A stretch of DNA of 43,187 nucleotides from NCBI GenBank assembly GCA_018267545.1, contig JAFDYG010000438.1:1-43187 (forward strand). The letters run 5' to 3'. The stretch comes from Bacteroidota bacterium (lineage in GTDB: Bacteria; Bacteroidota; Bacteroidia; Chitinophagales; Chitinophagaceae). The notes beneath the pieces are model-generated. The model was given only the letters and a program-made list of their open reading frames with translations. It did not search any database and was not told the origin of the DNA. Shown one piece after another: positions 43,064-43,187 of the stretch. Numbering within the stretch: the stretch's first letter is position 1; each line of letters starts with the position of its first letter. The translations under genes and the position numbers were made by a program.

Positions 43064-43187
43064 ATAATGGGGTTTCTATTGTCGCAAAAACTTCTGCATC
43101 AAATTTGTAAAGAAATCGCCGTAATACCCCCTCCAATAGGGAAATTCTCCAATCCCGAATAAACCACAAAACGCTTATCCGGTTTTA

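Overview
The window looks like a chromosomal segment from a member of the Bacteroidota, most likely the Chitinophagaceae. No genus can be named from sequence alone. The signs are: exact Bacteroidota sigma-factor -7 boxes (TAnnTTTG) in front of many genes; A-rich translation starts with almost no Shine-Dalgarno sequences; a gene for the tiny ribosomal protein bTHX; a methionine synthase split into two genes; Big_5-type lipoproteins; and DUF4286 and degenerate-Nudix regulator families typical of this phylum. Coding is dense and base composition is even (roughly half GC), except for an AT-rich end after a tRNA-Arg gene.

Layout. (1) 1-5473, minus strand: phenylacetate degradation. The genes are a TetR-type regulator and paaE, then paaA-B-C-D-G-Y from a separate promoter. 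Both promoters carry the same CTAAC-N4-GTTAG inverted repeat, so one regulator probably controls both units. (2) 5561-8465: a PfkB-family sugar or nucleoside kinase, a lipoprotein, and asd. The asd gene is preceded by what looks like a transcription attenuator, with a leader peptide rich in Lys, Thr, Met and Ile. (3) 8490-13891: DUF2461 protein, NUMOD4/HNH protein, DNA ligase LigA, a degenerate-Nudix transcription factor, a small lipoprotein and an HD-domain protein. (4) 14017-17612: ribosomal operon rplM-rpsI-rpsB-tsf ending in a strong terminator, then pyrH. (5) 17851-24903: coiled-coil membrane protein, pdxH, bTHX, HU, a DUF2339-DUF3999-DUF4286 unit and exonuclease III.

(6) 24958-35949: a LOG-family protein, a predicted outer-membrane protein, split metH, recR, an Ig-like lipoprotein and a helicase-nuclease fusion. 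The metH pair has a leader of about 210 nt with strong inverted repeats and a Shine-Dalgarno that can be paired with an anti-SD, which suggests an RNA regulator. (7) 36229-40732: an NtrC-type sigma-54 activator, a PAS/PAS hybrid histidine kinase with receiver and HPt domains, and a stand-alone receiver protein, probably one phosphorelay. (8) 40775-43187: SRPBCC protein, TPR membrane protein, secreted VOC protein, tRNA-Arg(CCT) and an AT-rich cysteine-rich ORF that may be the start of an inserted segment.

The best candidates for undescribed biology are regulatory: the asd attenuator, the metH leader RNA, the paired TetR operators and a recurring TAnnTTTG-N4-start-codon arrangement (pdxH, recR, helicase) that predicts leaderless mRNAs. 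All RNA structures and promoters here were read by eye and are not computed folds.
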